Shown here piece by piece: positions 26,555 to 36,891 of a DNA stretch of 64,000 bases. The stretch's first letter is position 1. Each line of letters begins with the position of its first letter. Source of the stretch: Litoribrevibacter albus (GTDB taxonomy: Bacteria; Pseudomonadota; Gammaproteobacteria; Pseudomonadales; Litoribrevibacteraceae); the NCBI RefSeq assembly GCF_030159995.1, contig NZ_BSNM01000015.1:471449-535448 (forward strand). Direction: 5' to 3'. The notes beneath the pieces were generated by a model. It did not search any database. It saw only the letters and a list, made by a program, of their open reading frames with translations, and had not been told where the DNA came from. The position numbers and the translations under genes are program-made.

Positions 26555-27487
26555 GTGATTCTTGAGCCTCTTTCCACTTACGTTTCGGAATCCGAAACGC
26601 TAGATTACGAAAGCATCAACGCACTGCTTACCATATTCGATAATGTAAAGGACCATTTGTCTATTGTGGGGCGGGATTATAGATACAGGCAGGTCAATCG
26701 TGCTTATGAGCGGGCGTTTGAAGTATCCCGGAATAATATTATTGGTAAAACAATATGGGATATTTTTGGCGATGACATTTTCCAGAATGTTATTAAACCA
26801 AAGTTAGACCTTTGCTTCTCCGGCGAAGAGGTTGTCTACCGACAGGAATTTCAATTTCCGGGCTACAGCGGAACTCGTTATATGGAAGTCCGTTATCATC
26901 CTATTTTTACTTGTAATGCGACAGGTAGGGAGTCGGTAGGGGCTGTGGTTGTTTCTGGTCATGATCTTACTCTCATGAAGAAGACCACAGATCAGCTCAA
27001 TGATTTAGCTCGTATTGATGCGTTAACCGGACTGCCAAATCGACATGCAATCAAAGAAGGAATAGAGCGGTTCGAAGAGGATTACCTTCAACATGGTCAG
27101 GAATATACGTTGATGTTTATGGATCTCGATGATTTTAAAATCATTAATGATCTGCACGGCCATAAGATAGGTGATGAAATTCTTCATGTGCTTGGGGAAC
27201 GATTCAGAAACTGTTTTCGAAAAGACGAATTGATTGGTCGGTATGGCGGAGATGAGTTTCTTGCGATCATTCCTTCCGCGCTGGATGACCTTGAGGTAAA
27301 ACGCTTCAAAGAGCGCTTAATCAGTGATATCGAACGGCCAGTGAATGTTGTCGGCCATGTCATTAAGCCGAGGATCTCCATAGGTGCTGCCGTTGTTCCC
27401 AGAGATGGTAGCGGGCTGGATGTGCTCTTGGAGAAAGCGGACAAAGCTATGTATGAGCATAAGGCTTCCAAATCACGAAGGTCTTAA
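26555..27487 (+). CDS. PAS-GGDEF diguanylate cyclase
   Basis: 310 aa. A PAS domain (about 25-145: DHLSIVGRDYRYRQVNRAYERAF... IIGKTIWDIFG) is followed by a GGDEF domain (about 155-308) with the intact active site RYGGDEFLAI and DALTGLPNRHA. No canonical RxxD inhibitory site is seen five residues before it (RKDELIG). It should make cyclic di-GMP in response to a small ligand or redox signal. Cytoplasmic; no membrane segment. GTG start with GAAGG about 10 bp upstream. Confidence 0.92.
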   Translation: MILEPLSTYVSESETLDYESINALLTIFDNVKDHLSIVGRDYRYRQVNRAYERAFEVSRNNIIGKTIWDIFGDDIFQNVIKPKLDLCFSGEEVVYRQEFQFPGYSGTRYMEVRYHPIFTCNATGRESVGAVVVSGHDLTLMKKTTDQLNDLARIDALTGLPNRHAIKEGIERFEEDYLQHGQEYTLMFMDLDDFKIINDLHGHKIGDEILHVLGERFRNCFRKDELIGRYGGDEFLAIIPSALDDLEVKRFKERLISDIERPVNVVGHVIKPRISIGAAVVPRDGSGLDVLLEKADKAMYEHKASKSRRS

Positions 27488-27743
27488 TGCGAGCGAGCGC
27501 TTAGTTTCTGATGCTATTTTCTTAGGATTCTTTTATTCAGCGGAATAAATTTTCTGCGTATGAATCCCCTGATGTTACGTAATATTTATGTCATCCAAGT
27601 CAATTATTTTCACCTCAGCGTGAAAAATATTCAGTTCCTTTCTATTTGATTAGAGCATAAACTCTAGCTCCTAATAAGAATAATAACTCATGTTTTTGTG
27701 GCTTTCATTGGCTCGAAAGGCACTACAGCTAGAGGGAAAATAC

Positions 27744-28277
27744 GTGATTTCATTTGAATTAAATGGTTCAAAAGTAGAGGTAGATGTAGAGCCTGATACG
27801 CCCTTACTGTGGGTGGTCAGAGACACATTAGGTCTGACCGGTACAAAGTTTGGTTGTGGTATGGGTCTATGTGGCGCGTGTACAGTGCATCTTAATGGAC
27901 AGCCAATTCGTTCCTGCTCAATGCCTATTTCTGCTATTTCAGAGCAATCTATTACTACCATTGAAGGGATAGGCTCGGATTCGGCGTTGCATCCGGTACA
28001 ACAAGCCTGGATCGAAGAGAGTGTACCTCAATGCGGGTACTGCCAATCAGGTCAGATCATGTCTGCGACTGCATTACTTCAACAAAACCCGACGCCATCT
28101 CTTCAAGAAATAAAATATTTTATGGCAGGGAACATCTGCCGTTGCGGCACCTATCCAAAAATTCAAAAAGCCATTTTGAAAGCCGCCGCTCAGTTACAGA
28201 GCCAAAATTCATTCGAGAGTGAGTCAAACATCAGTGAGTTTAATAACTATGAGTTAGCTCAGGAGGTGACGTCATGA
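27744..28277 (+). CDS. isoquinoline 1-oxidoreductase-like alpha subunit, [2Fe-2S] protein
   Basis: About 177 aa from the GTG at 27744, which has AGAGGGA 7 bp upstream; the longer frame adds a hydrophobic N-terminus unlike the family. The plant-type ferredoxin cluster is [21 protein letters not shown] and the C-terminal cluster [10 protein letters not shown]...[12 protein letters not shown], as in small subunits of molybdenum hydroxylases. It passes electrons from the Mo subunit encoded next (4-bp overlap). Probable periplasmic export together with the Tat-signalled large subunit. Confidence 0.88.
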   Translation: MISFELNGSKVEVDVEPDTPLLWVVRDTLGLTGTKFGCGMGLCGACTVHLNGQPIRSCSMPISAISEQSITTIEGIGSDSALHPVQQAWIEESVPQCGYCQSGQIMSATALLQQNPTPSLQEIKYFMAGNICRCGTYPKIQKAILKAAAQLQSQNSFESESNISEFNNYELAQEVTS

Positions 28278-30508
28278 GTCAGGATCTCCTTACGGCCAAA
28301 GATTTAACTCGCCGGGACTTTATGAAAGTGTCTGCCCTTGCTGGTGGCGGACTAGTGGTGGCGACCAGTTTGCTAGCTTGTTCAAACAAGTTGGTCAAAG
28401 ATCAACAAACCGGTTTGTCGAATTGGACTCCGGATGCTTGGTTGAAATTGTTCAGTGATGGCACGGTGGAATTTACGCTCGATCGGGTTGAAATGGGTCA
28501 GGGAACGTACACAGGTATAACCACCTTGTTGGCGGAAGAATTGGATCTTCAACCAGATGCGATCAAGGTCGTATTTGCCCCTGCTAGCACAGAGTACCGG
28601 AACCCTGACTATGGTTTGCAGTTGACCGGTGGCAGTAACAGTATTTCCTCAAGTTGGCAGCCAATTCGGGAAACGGGGGCTTCAGTTCGTTATCTAATGA
28701 AGAGAGCGGCTGCAAGAGTCTGGCAGATTGAGGTTGATCTGTGTGACACAGACAACGGTCGAGTGACTAGAAAAGGCACGAATCAGTCGCTGAGTTATGC
28801 TGAACTCCTGACAGTTGCGGCCAAAGAATCGTTGCCTTGGTCAATTCCTCTGAAATCAGTCAACGAGTTTAAATACATTGGCAAGCAGTCCAAGCGTTTA
28901 GACTCTCCGCTCAAGTCCACGGGTAAAGCCAATTTTGGAATCGACACAAAGATTGATGGAATGGCGTATGCTTCCGTTGTGCGTAGCCCTGTCATTGGTG
29001 GGCGTGTTAAATCGTTTGATGCGTCTAACGCCTTAAGCTCGGCAGGTGTTGTTGATGTTGTCGAGATTCAAACGGGTGTTGCTGTTGTTGCCGACAGCTA
29101 TTGGCGAGCCAAGAAAGCTGCAACTCAGTTAAACATTGTTTGGGATGAAGGTTCTAACGCCGACCTGTCTACGGCGAAAGTCTTTGATACTTATCGATCG
29201 GCATTGGCTGAAGACGAGGGCGATAGCCGTCGTGATGTAGGTAACTTTTCTGCCATTCAATCTTCTGGTGTGAAGCGCTTAAATGTAGAGTATGCCGCGC
29301 CATTTTTAGCGCATGCGACGATGGAACCTCAGAACTGTGTTGCTCAAGTGACGAAGGGTCGATGTGATATCTGGGCACCGACCCAAGCCCCTGATGTTTC
29401 TCAGATTGCTGTGGCGAAAGCAACGGATTTGTCTCTGGATCAAATCTTCATTCATACCACGTTCATTGGTGGTGGGTTTGGACGTCGTTTAACTCAGGAC
29501 TTTGTGGCCGAGGCGGCCGAAATTTCGGCGAAAACTCAACGGCCAATCAAGTTGGTGTGGAGTCGTGAGGAGGATACTCAACACGATCTGTACCGTCCGG
29601 CATCTTTGCATCAATTGGAAGCCGTGATCTCGGATCAAGGTGATCTGGTTGGATGGCAGCACAGAATTGCATGTCCGAAAATCCTGAGTTGGTACGTCTG
29701 GGACGCAGCGCCTGCACAGTTTCCTTGGGCGCCCAAGTTTATGTACAACACGTTGGCAAAAACCGGCTTAGCGGGCGAAGGGGTACTTGCCCCAGAAGAT
29801 CACTCGCCATTTGAAGGAGCTGAATCTTATCCGTATCAGGTGCCAAACATCGATGTTAGATATACCCATGCGGATGCCGGTGTGCCTGTGTCTTATTGGC
29901 GTTCCGTCGGCCATTCACAAAACGCCTTTGTGGTGGAAGGCTTTATGAATGAGGTGGCCGATGCCTCCGGAAAAGATCCTTATGAATTCCGACGCCAATT
30001 ACTACAGTCTCAACCGCGTGCTTTGACGGTATTGGATCGGGTGGTGGACATCTCCCGCTGGAAAAGTAAGCCTGCTCAAGGGACCTATCGAGGGTTGGCG
30101 ATCCATCAAAGCTTTGGTAGTTGGGTTGCTCAGGTGGTTGAAGTGTCAGTACAGGGAACACAGTACCAGGTTGAGAAAGTATACTGTGTGGTGGATTGTG
30201 GGTTGGTGGTGAACCCTGAAATTGTTCAGTCTCAAATGGAGAGTGGGATTATTTTCGCGCTTACCGCTGCCAAGTATGGCCGAATAGACATTGAGCAGGG
30301 GCGCGTTAAACAATCTAATTTCCATGATTACCAAATCCTTCGCATGAATGAAACACCAGAGATTGAGGTGGATATTGTGCCAAGTGCTGAGTCCCCTACA
30401 GGGGTGGGTGAACCCGGCGTTCCTCCGCTTGCACCAGCTTTGGCCGATGCATTGTTCAAAGCAACAGGACAGAGATTGAGGCAGTTACCATTGGAACTTG
30501 CTTCCTAG
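28274..30508 (+). CDS. isoquinoline 1-oxidoreductase-like beta subunit (molybdopterin hydroxylase)
   Basis: 744 aa, xanthine dehydrogenase/aldehyde oxidase superfamily, IorB type. A Tat signal is clear: [25 protein letters not shown]; the Cys could also be lipidated. Mo-cofactor contacts are seen in [63 protein letters not shown] and the C-terminal [15 protein letters not shown] with the catalytic Glu. It oxidises N-heterocycles or aldehydes; the substrate is not known. ATG overlaps the small subunit by 4 bp. Confidence 0.9.
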   Translation: MSQDLLTAKDLTRRDFMKVSALAGGGLVVATSLLACSNKLVKDQQTGLSNWTPDAWLKLFSDGTVEFTLDRVEMGQGTYTGITTLLAEELDLQPDAIKVVFAPASTEYRNPDYGLQLTGGSNSISSSWQPIRETGASVRYLMKRAAARVWQIEVDLCDTDNGRVTRKGTNQSLSYAELLTVAAKESLPWSIPLKSVNEFKYIGKQSKRLDSPLKSTGKANFGIDTKIDGMAYASVVRSPVIGGRVKSFDASNALSSAGVVDVVEIQTGVAVVADSYWRAKKAATQLNIVWDEGSNADLSTAKVFDTYRSALAEDEGDSRRDVGNFSAIQSSGVKRLNVEYAAPFLAHATMEPQNCVAQVTKGRCDIWAPTQAPDVSQIAVAKATDLSLDQIFIHTTFIGGGFGRRLTQDFVAEAAEISAKTQRPIKLVWSREEDTQHDLYRPASLHQLEAVISDQGDLVGWQHRIACPKILSWYVWDAAPAQFPWAPKFMYNTLAKTGLAGEGVLAPEDHSPFEGAESYPYQVPNIDVRYTHADAGVPVSYWRSVGHSQNAFVVEGFMNEVADASGKDPYEFRRQLLQSQPRALTVLDRVVDISRWKSKPAQGTYRGLAIHQSFGSWVAQVVEVSVQGTQYQVEKVYCVVDCGLVVNPEIVQSQMESGIIFALTAAKYGRIDIEQGRVKQSNFHDYQILRMNETPEIEVDIVPSAESPTGVGEPGVPPLAPALADALFKATGQRLRQLPLELAS

Positions 30509-30681
30509 GTGTTTGTCTTTATTACTGATTTTTTCCTCGCATTTGGATAGTGATCAGCTATCCAGATGCCGGGGATATTCCGCGTTGTGTGTGAAATCAG
30601 TTTTGCTCAGAATAACGATTGGCCCTTAGCGCCTTCGACTAACAGAACAGGGATGCGTTAGTTTAGTAAAGAGAATAAAGC

Positions 30682-31290
30682 ATGAATAAATTTGGAATCA
30701 TTGTGCTTGCGGCGGGTCAGTCCCGACGCTTTGGCAGTCAAAAATTATTATACCCTCTTAAAATGGACTCTCAGCGTGATGCTCAACCTATGTTGGGATG
30801 GACCATCGAAAATCTGAAACAGGTGTCAGACCAGCTTTTGGTGGTTGTGGATGCCAATCAGCCCGAGTTGATTAATCTGTTACGATCCTTAGACGTCGAT
30901 TACGTTGTGAATCATCATGCGGAACAAGGGCTTGGCGTTTCGCTTGCCTGTGGTATTAACGCCATTTCTGATGAGTGGGATATGGCAATGATTGCCTTGG
31001 GTGATATGCCGTTTGTTCAATCAGAAAGTTATCAAACGTTAAAACACGCTGCATTTCCAAATGCCATTGTGGTTCCGGAAGTAGAGCTTGCGAGTGGTGA
31101 GTTTAAACGGGGAAACCCTGTGGTGTTTGGCCGGGCGTTCTTTGAGGAGCTGGCCTTGCTTGATCAGGACCAGGGAGGACGAGACGTGATTAAGAATCAT
31201 CAGGACTCAGTTATCTCTGTGGTGATTGACGATTCAGGGTTACTTCAGGACATTGATCAGCCGGATGATTTAATGAATCTGTCGGCATAA
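30682..31290 (+). CDS. MobA/MocA-like molybdenum cofactor nucleotidyltransferase
   Basis: 202 aa. N-terminal NTP-binding motif IVLAAGQSRRFGSQKLLYPL, Mg site GDMPFVQSESY, and the GNPVVFGRAFFEELALL and GGRDVIKNH blocks of MocA-type cytidylyltransferases, which make the cytosine dinucleotide cofactor that xanthine-oxidase-family enzymes use. Placed 173 bp after the IorAB-like genes on the same strand, so it probably matures their cofactor. Confidence 0.87.
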   Translation: MNKFGIIVLAAGQSRRFGSQKLLYPLKMDSQRDAQPMLGWTIENLKQVSDQLLVVVDANQPELINLLRSLDVDYVVNHHAEQGLGVSLACGINAISDEWDMAMIALGDMPFVQSESYQTLKHAAFPNAIVVPEVELASGEFKRGNPVVFGRAFFEELALLDQDQGGRDVIKNHQDSVISVVIDDSGLLQDIDQPDDLMNLSA

Positions 31291-31378
31291 CGACTCATGG
31301 TTTTATGAGACGTTGGTTACAGATAATGATTTTCTTTCGGCGCTGGGATGAGAGCAGCAAAGTAATAAAGCATTCGGT

Positions 31379-32578
31379 TTAGCTGAATTGGTTCATGAAT
31401 TGTCGATCTATGCGGTCCTTTAAAGACCAAACCCAGCGTCCTTTAATAGTAAAGCCATACTTGCAGCCGACCGCTGATTTGTCGCCACAGGCAAGCAGAC
31501 TCAGGAAGTCTTGTTGTGGTTGGTAGGGGACAAGCTCTGTATTCGTGTTTGTATCTGAACCTGAATTTGAATTTGTTAGAAGCGCACGAATGTTATGAGT
31601 AAGTGTGTCTGCCATACGAACTGCATAAACCCCGGCTTTAGGTAACGGTGATTTGCGAAAGTGTGCAACGTCGCCGGCCGCGAAGACCTGCGGATAGTCA
31701 GGGGTTTGAAGTGTTGGGGTGACTTCAATAAAACCGTTTTCAGATAAGGTTAACTGAGTTTGTTTAAGCCAGTCAGCGCCTCTGGCCTGAGTGCACCAGA
31801 AGGTCATGGCTGAATTCAAATGTTGTCCATCCTTCGCAATCAGAGAATCAGGTTTCACTAGGGCTACATCGAATTCGTAAAATACCTCGATATTCTGACG
31901 TTGAAGCTTCTGTTGAACATAACGCTTTAGCCGGGTTGGGTAACCCTGCAGGATGTCGTTACCCCGGCAGACAAGCTGAACGTTGATGGTGTTCAAGTTA
32001 TTAGATGTGTCATTCTTTAACTTGTGTCGCATGGCTAACGCTAACTCAACACCTGCAGCGCCCGAGCCGACAATGGATAGATTTAACGGTTGATTAAGAT
32101 CGGTGTGTTTTAGCTGATCTTGTTTTAGTTGATCTTGTTTTAGCTGATCTTGTTTTAGCTGAGCCAGCTGCTGTGTCCATTGCCTGTAAAACTGATCGAT
32201 GGGTTTAACAGGAATGCAGTGCTCCGAAGCGCCAGGAACAGACAGATCAGGGGTCGCGCCTGTGTCAAACGAAATGAGCTCATAACCAAGTGATTCGCCG
32301 TTTTCGAGAAACAATAGCTGTTGTTGAGGATCAAGCCCAATCGCCTTTGATCTTATGAAATGAGTACGTGTACTTTGAGACAGTTTATGAAGATCAATAT
32401 GAATGTCTTCATAGGAGTAGTGACCGGAGATCAGGCCAGGAAGCATACCGGAATAGGGTGTAAACAGATGAGGGGACACCAAGGTGATTTTGAGATCTTC
32501 TATTGGCTTCTTGCTGAGTGCTTTAAGCACCAGAACGTGAGTGTGTCCGCCACCGACCAAGACAAGATGTTTTGACAT
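31379..32578 (-). CDS. FAD-dependent pyridine nucleotide-disulfide oxidoreductase (SelD-associated type)
   Basis: About 399 aa from the ATG at 32578 (AGGA 5 bp upstream); the longer frame lacks an RBS. It begins HLVLVGGGHTHVLVLKALS, a Rossmann FAD motif where His follows the glycines, as in the family often fused to or found with selenide-water dikinase. The NAD site is NLSIVGSGAAGVELALAMRHKL and the second FAD contact VFAAGDVAHF. Residues about 145-165 are four copies of QLKQD, an in-frame 15-bp expansion. No selD is in the window; substrate unknown. Confidence 0.8.
   Translation of the reverse strand: MSKHLVLVGGGHTHVLVLKALSKKPIEDLKITLVSPHLFTPYSGMLPGLISGHYSYEDIHIDLHKLSQSTRTHFIRSKAIGLDPQQQLLFLENGESLGYELISFDTGATPDLSVPGASEHCIPVKPIDQFYRQWTQQLAQLKQDQLKQDQLKQDQLKHTDLNQPLNLSIVGSGAAGVELALAMRHKLKNDTSNNLNTINVQLVCRGNDILQGYPTRLKRYVQQKLQRQNIEVFYEFDVALVKPDSLIAKDGQHLNSAMTFWCTQARGADWLKQTQLTLSENGFIEVTPTLQTPDYPQVFAAGDVAHFRKSPLPKAGVYAVRMADTLTHNIRALLTNSNSGSDTNTNTELVPYQPQQDFLSLLACGDKSAVGCKYGFTIKGRWVWSLKDRIDRQFMNQFS
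32107..32163. repeat. 15-bp tandem repeat inside the FAD oxidoreductase gene
   Basis: Nearly four copies of a unit near TAGCTGATCTTGTTT encode QLKQD repeats. The unit length is a multiple of three, so the frame is kept. Confidence 0.85.
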
Positions 32579-32718
32579 GAGTGTCCTACACTTAAAGCTC
32601 CCTAAACGAATCAATAACATATCAAGTGACAGGCTGGCTGGTAAAGCTGTCGGCAAAAGAAAGTGTGTTTCGAATAAGCAGACATTAAAATTCAAATAAA
32701 AGTGAATAAGGAAGAGCA

Positions 32719-33111
32719 GTGTTTACATTAACCATTAAGCCAAGATTTTGTGAGACGGATGCGTTGGGGCACATTAACAACACGGTTGTTCCTATGTGGT
32801 TTGAACAGGGGCGTGAACCTATTTTTGAGTTTTTTGTACCCTCTATGAAACCGGAAGATTGGAACTTAATCATTGCCCGTATTGAAGTGGATTTCCTGGC
32901 GCAGCTTGAATTTCGTCATGAGGTGGAGATCAAAACCTGGTTGGCGAAAATAGGTAATTCATCCATGCAGGTGACGCAAGAAGTGTGGCAGCAGGGGCAG
33001 TGTTGTGCTCGGGGTTCTGCAGCGTTAATTCATTTTGATTATGGAACCAACACTGCAACTGCTATTCCGGAAGACATTCGCGTTCAGCTTGAGGCGCATC
33101 TAAAGGGGTAG
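32719..33111 (+). CDS. acyl-CoA thioesterase, 4HBT/YbgC-like
   Basis: 130 aa hotdog-fold protein. The family signature is RFCETDALGHINNTVVPMWFEQGREPIF, with the catalytic Asp in ETDALGHINN, and the IEVDFLAQLEFRHEVEI strand follows. It hydrolyses acyl-CoA thioesters. GTG start with GGAAGAG upstream; divergent from the FAD oxidoreductase gene. Confidence 0.85.
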   Translation: MFTLTIKPRFCETDALGHINNTVVPMWFEQGREPIFEFFVPSMKPEDWNLIIARIEVDFLAQLEFRHEVEIKTWLAKIGNSSMQVTQEVWQQGQCCARGSAALIHFDYGTNTATAIPEDIRVQLEAHLKG

Positions 33112-33133
33112 TTAAAGCGACCTTATTGATCCG

Positions 33134-33949
33134 TTAGAGCCAGTTCATTCTGTGCTGCAGGCATGGAATACTGGCCCGAACCGAATCCGTTTCTTCAAGT
33201 ATAAGATCTCGGGTTAGAACGCCTTGACCGTCTTCCAATTCTCCTAGTATTTTCCCCCAAGGATCAATGATGCAGCTGTGGCCCCAGGTGCGGCGTTTTG
33301 GCGAATGTTGGCCGCCTTGATTGGCCGCAAGAATAAAACATTGGTTTTCAATGGCTCTGGCCTGCAGAAGAGGCATCCAGTGTGCTAATCCTGTCTGATA
33401 GGTGAAGGCAGAAGGTATCGCAATCACTTTAGCACCACGTTGGATCAGGTTTCTAAATAACTCCGGGAATCGTAAGTCATAGCATACCGCAATGCCCATT
33501 GCGCCCAACGGACTGACTGTGACACAGGTTCGGCCTCCAGCCTCATAGAAGTTGGATTCACGATAGGCGCCTTGTTGATCTCGAACATCAACATCGAATA
33601 AATGTATTTTGTCGTACCGGGCATATTCAGTGCCATCGGCGTCAACAATCAATGAGGTGGCGGTGGGTTTTTCCTGAACTTCGCTGTCCAGAATAGGCAT
33701 AGTTCCCGCTACGACCCACAATCTAAGTTCACGACAAACACTTCGAAGCCAGGTACGGATGGGGCCATCTGCTTGCGCGTGGGTTTTAGCAAACTCTAAG
33801 GCATCTTTTTCACCAAAGTGAGCAAACATTTCTGGCAATATGGCGACTTCCGCGCCTTTTTCCTTGGCTTGTCTTAAAAGCTTAGCGGCTTGAGATAAGT
33901 TTTCATCGGTATTGGCTGTGCTTACCATTTGAATAACGGATGCTTTCAT
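33134..33949 (-). CDS. carbon-nitrogen hydrolase, Nit1/omega-amidase-like
   Basis: 271-aa nitrilase-superfamily amidase. The catalytic triad is visible: Glu40 (AILPEMFAHFG), Lys in ARYDKIHLFDVDV, and Cys in GIAVCYDLRFPELF. The SAFTYQTGLAHWMPLLQARAIENQCFILAANQGG segment fits deaminated-glutathione amidase (Nit1). Cytoplasmic repair of deaminated glutathione is the likely role. Ends 22 bp after the convergent thioesterase. Confidence 0.87.
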   Translation of the reverse strand: MKASVIQMVSTANTDENLSQAAKLLRQAKEKGAEVAILPEMFAHFGEKDALEFAKTHAQADGPIRTWLRSVCRELRLWVVAGTMPILDSEVQEKPTATSLIVDADGTEYARYDKIHLFDVDVRDQQGAYRESNFYEAGGRTCVTVSPLGAMGIAVCYDLRFPELFRNLIQRGAKVIAIPSAFTYQTGLAHWMPLLQARAIENQCFILAANQGGQHSPKRRTWGHSCIIDPWGKILGELEDGQGVLTRDLILEETDSVRASIPCLQHRMNWL

Positions 33950-34028
33950 AGACGCTTGTTCTCGTTCCTAAATTGAGTCCTGACTGTTATTTGTAAAATG
34001 AGTAGTCCTATCGTTACCTGTCACTTTC

Positions 34029-34095
34029 ACCGGTAAACCGAGATGTCAGTAAACTGAACTGTCAGTAAACCGGAATCGTCATCAAGTGATAATTG
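34029..34095. repeat. 17-bp minisatellite, about four degenerate copies
   Basis: Units start at 34029, 34046 (16 bp), 34062 and 34079, consensus near CAGTAAACCGAAATCGT. Intergenic, upstream of the amidase gene. Confidence 0.65.
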
Positions 34096-34114
34096 TCGAT
34101 AAAAGTATAATCAT

Positions 34115-34149
34115 AAAAAAGCCGGAACAATAAGTGTTCCGGCTTTTTT
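34115..34149. terminator. bidirectional rho-independent terminator
   Basis: AAAAAAGCCGGAAC - AATAAGT - GTTCCGGCTTTTTT. It lies 43 bp past the stop of the DUF2789 gene (minus strand). Confidence 0.92.
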
Positions 34150-34191
34150 ATGGTGGTGTTTATTTATGATGATGCTAATCGTTTTTGCTAT

Positions 34192-34425
34192 CTAATGACG
34201 AAGTTCACTGTCGAGATGATCGACTGCCTCCGCCCAATCAGAATCTTCCTCTATGGCTTCGCGTAAAAAAGACGCTTGGGATGAAGTCCAGAATGGCGCT
34301 TCATCCAAGCGAATGCTGCCTGATATATGGTGATTCTGAATAAACTGATTGATGCTTTCCTGGTCTGACGCCAGACCTAGTTGTGAAAACAAGGTACTGA
34401 ATTCGAAATGATTACTGGTATCCAT
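34192..34425 (-). CDS. DUF2789 family protein
   Basis: About 77 aa from the ATG at 34425. This is the usual family length and the conserved MDTSNHxxxxLFxQLGL start; the longer frame upstream is not conserved. Other family residues are PFWTSSQASFLREAIEEDSDWAEAVDHLDSELR. Small helical cytosolic protein of unknown function, common in gammaproteobacteria. Confidence 0.88.
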   Translation of the reverse strand: MDTSNHFEFSTLFSQLGLASDQESINQFIQNHHISGSIRLDEAPFWTSSQASFLREAIEEDSDWAEAVDHLDSELRH

Positions 34426-34591
34426 TGTGGTCCCCAACACAAAGTTATGCTTAGTAATATGAGAATAGTCAGCGAAATCGAGTGAGCCAATGTAGTATAT
34501 AGACCAGAGATGGAAAACATTGTTCAGCACCTCTGGTGGCAGGTGTAGCGGAGGTTTTTACTCTAGCGTACGTGCATTTAAGAGTTTTCAG

Positions 34592-34710
34592 TTTCAGAGA
34601 GCGATTAGTTCCAGAGAGCTATTAGTTTCAAAGAATAAATGGCTTCAAAGAATAAATGGCTTCAAAGAATAAATGGCTTCAGAGAACAAGTGGCTTCAGA
34701 GAAATTAGTA
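34592..34710. repeat. 17-bp minisatellite, seven copies
   Basis: Seven head-to-tail units start at 34592, 34609, 34626, 34643, 34660, 34677 and 34694. The central three are nearly identical (CTTCAAAGAATAAATGG) and the flanking ones diverge. It ends 6 bp before the chemoreceptor stop codon (minus strand), so it would be in the 3' untranslated RNA. Confidence 0.9.
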
Positions 34711-34716
34711 GGCTCG

Positions 34717-36681
34717 CTAAATCTGGAAACGTTGCATGGATTCCTGAATGCCATCAGAGATCTCAGTGAGTTCTTTCGATTGGCTAAGGGTTTTATTGAT
34801 GGCGTTAGCCGTGTCTTCTGACAAGCTTCTGATGGTACCAATGTTGTGATTAATGTTTTCAACGATGGCAGCTTGTTCTTCTGTTGTTGAAGCGATGTTG
34901 ATATTTACATCTTTAATTTTTAGTACGGAATCCGCAATATTCGCTAGCGCTTGTGAGGCTGTGGTGGCGCTTTGCTGTGATAACTCTGCCTTGCTTACCT
35001 GTTCGTGCATGATGCTGACGGAGTCGGCTGCGACATTCTGCAGGTTGGAGATAATGTGCTTGATTTCCTGTGTGGACTCCGAGGTTCGTATAGATAGTTG
35101 TCGAACTTCATCGGCCACCACGGAGAAACCGCGACCATGCTCTCCCGCTCGTGCGGCTTCAATGGCTGCGTTAAGGGCAAGCAGATTGGTTTGTTCGGCA
35201 ATGGTTTCAATGACGGTGAGCACTTGATTAATGTTGGCGGTTTCGGTTTTAAGTTCTTCAATGGTGGCGGCGGCTTGGTTAACGCCCACCACCATTTCTG
35301 AAATATTGTGTTCAATTGCGTTAAATTGAGTTTGGCCCTGTTCTACCGAGGTGTTGGCCTGAACTGTTGCTTCAGCCGCATTCGCTGCGTTTTTAGCAAC
35401 CTCCTGGAAGGTTTGATTCACTTCGGTCATTGCACTGTGAATGCTGGTAGCTTCGGTGAGTTGCTGTTGGCTGTGATGATGAATATCTTGAGATGTTTGG
35501 TTAATGTTGTCGCTTAAATCATTCAATGAATGCGCCTGGTTCCGCATGGAAGTCAGTAGCTCGATCATGTATTGGCGTAAACGTCCGCCTGAACGAATAA
35601 GACTTTGTAATTCTGTGGTGATCGCGCTGACGTTAAATTCTTCAGTGAAATCGCCTCGGGAGTATCGGCTGAAGTAGGGGGTGATTTGCTGGATGCGATT
35701 GGCAACCCGGCGCTGTATTTGGTCAACCAGCACAGCCACAAGAATGATAAAACCGATCAGAATGAACATTTTGGTCTTGTAGCGTGCGAGCTCAGTGGAC
35801 AAAGACCTTTCATTGGTTTGGGCAATATCAGCCAGTTGGTTATCAATATCATCGAGATATTGGTTCACCTTGTTCATCGAGGTCTGAATGTGTTGTTGTT
35901 GATCTCGTGTTCGGCTCAATTCGTCTGGATAGCGCTTGATTAGATAACCCAGCTCGTTACGAATGTCTTCACTTTTGTTGTCTTCCGTTTCCTCATCATC
36001 AAAGAAATCCAGATCTGCACCAGACTCCGTTTGTGCATTGGGCAGTAGTGTTAGCTGATTGAGCGAGGATACGAAAGTTGAGAGATTTTTTAATTTAGCA
36101 TTGATTGCAAGGAAGGCTTCTTCGGTCGGCTGGTTGAAATAGTTTCGTCGAAGCAGGCTGAGATTCACTAACTCATATTGTGCTTCTGAAGAGATCGATC
36201 CCCATTGTCGAGAAAGCGTCGAATCGATGTCAGCTTGTTCTTCTGCCAGATCCTTTAGGCTGTCCAACGCATTTGCGATTTCCCGTTCATTTTGGTCGAG
36301 CAGTAATTCTATGTTGCCTGACATTTTACCCGCCGCACGTACATCGGTTTGAAGCAATGTGAGAAGGTTGTCAGAGGTGGCTAATACGTTATCGATCTCA
36401 GAGACTTGTTTATGCGTGCTTTGATAGGCATGAGTATGCTCAATGGCCTGGGCTAAGGTCTCTTCTGCTTCGGAGAGGAGTAGGGTGTCGCCACTGCGTA
36501 AATACCGGGAAATCACTGAGCGGACATTTACTCGAAAGTCTTCAGTGATAAGGTTGAACGCTTTATTTTCCTCAAAACGTTCATCAATACTTTCGAGGCC
36601 AAAGTGCGTCAAACTGGCCAATCCAATGGCGATCGCGGCAAGGCAGCTGGTGTTCAGGACAGTCAGGTTTCGGATGTTCAT
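34717..36681 (-). CDS. methyl-accepting chemotaxis protein with large periplasmic domain
   Basis: 654 aa. TM1 about 8-28, a mostly helical periplasmic domain 29-303 with an acidic insert ([17 protein letters not shown], 224-240), TM2 305-322, a HAMP region to about 380, and a signalling domain with the hairpin tip [35 protein letters not shown]. No C-terminal CheR pentapeptide is seen. It senses an unknown ligand and signals through CheA/CheW encoded elsewhere. The 3' end abuts a 17-bp minisatellite. Confidence 0.92.
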   Translation of the reverse strand: MNIRNLTVLNTSCLAAIAIGLASLTHFGLESIDERFEENKAFNLITEDFRVNVRSVISRYLRSGDTLLLSEAEETLAQAIEHTHAYQSTHKQVSEIDNVLATSDNLLTLLQTDVRAAGKMSGNIELLLDQNEREIANALDSLKDLAEEQADIDSTLSRQWGSISSEAQYELVNLSLLRRNYFNQPTEEAFLAINAKLKNLSTFVSSLNQLTLLPNAQTESGADLDFFDDEETEDNKSEDIRNELGYLIKRYPDELSRTRDQQQHIQTSMNKVNQYLDDIDNQLADIAQTNERSLSTELARYKTKMFILIGFIILVAVLVDQIQRRVANRIQQITPYFSRYSRGDFTEEFNVSAITTELQSLIRSGGRLRQYMIELLTSMRNQAHSLNDLSDNINQTSQDIHHHSQQQLTEATSIHSAMTEVNQTFQEVAKNAANAAEATVQANTSVEQGQTQFNAIEHNISEMVVGVNQAAATIEELKTETANINQVLTVIETIAEQTNLLALNAAIEAARAGEHGRGFSVVADEVRQLSIRTSESTQEIKHIISNLQNVAADSVSIMHEQVSKAELSQQSATTASQALANIADSVLKIKDVNINIASTTEEQAAIVENINHNIGTIRSLSEDTANAINKTLSQSKELTEISDGIQESMQRFQI

Positions 36682-36891
36682 TGGGCCCCCCGGTTAGATT
36701 AGCTACAACACGCGACTAACGAATTCTTCTCAGTTATCGCTTAAACTGGGGCAGAACTTATTTCAGGTTTGTTAAATTTTTATGACAGGCAATGAAAAGA
36801 CACCCAGAAAGCATTTGGGGTCGAAACTTTGACGAGTTTTTGTCTGAATGGCGGCAATTTTCTGTTGAAAATACTGGTGAAGATATTCTGT

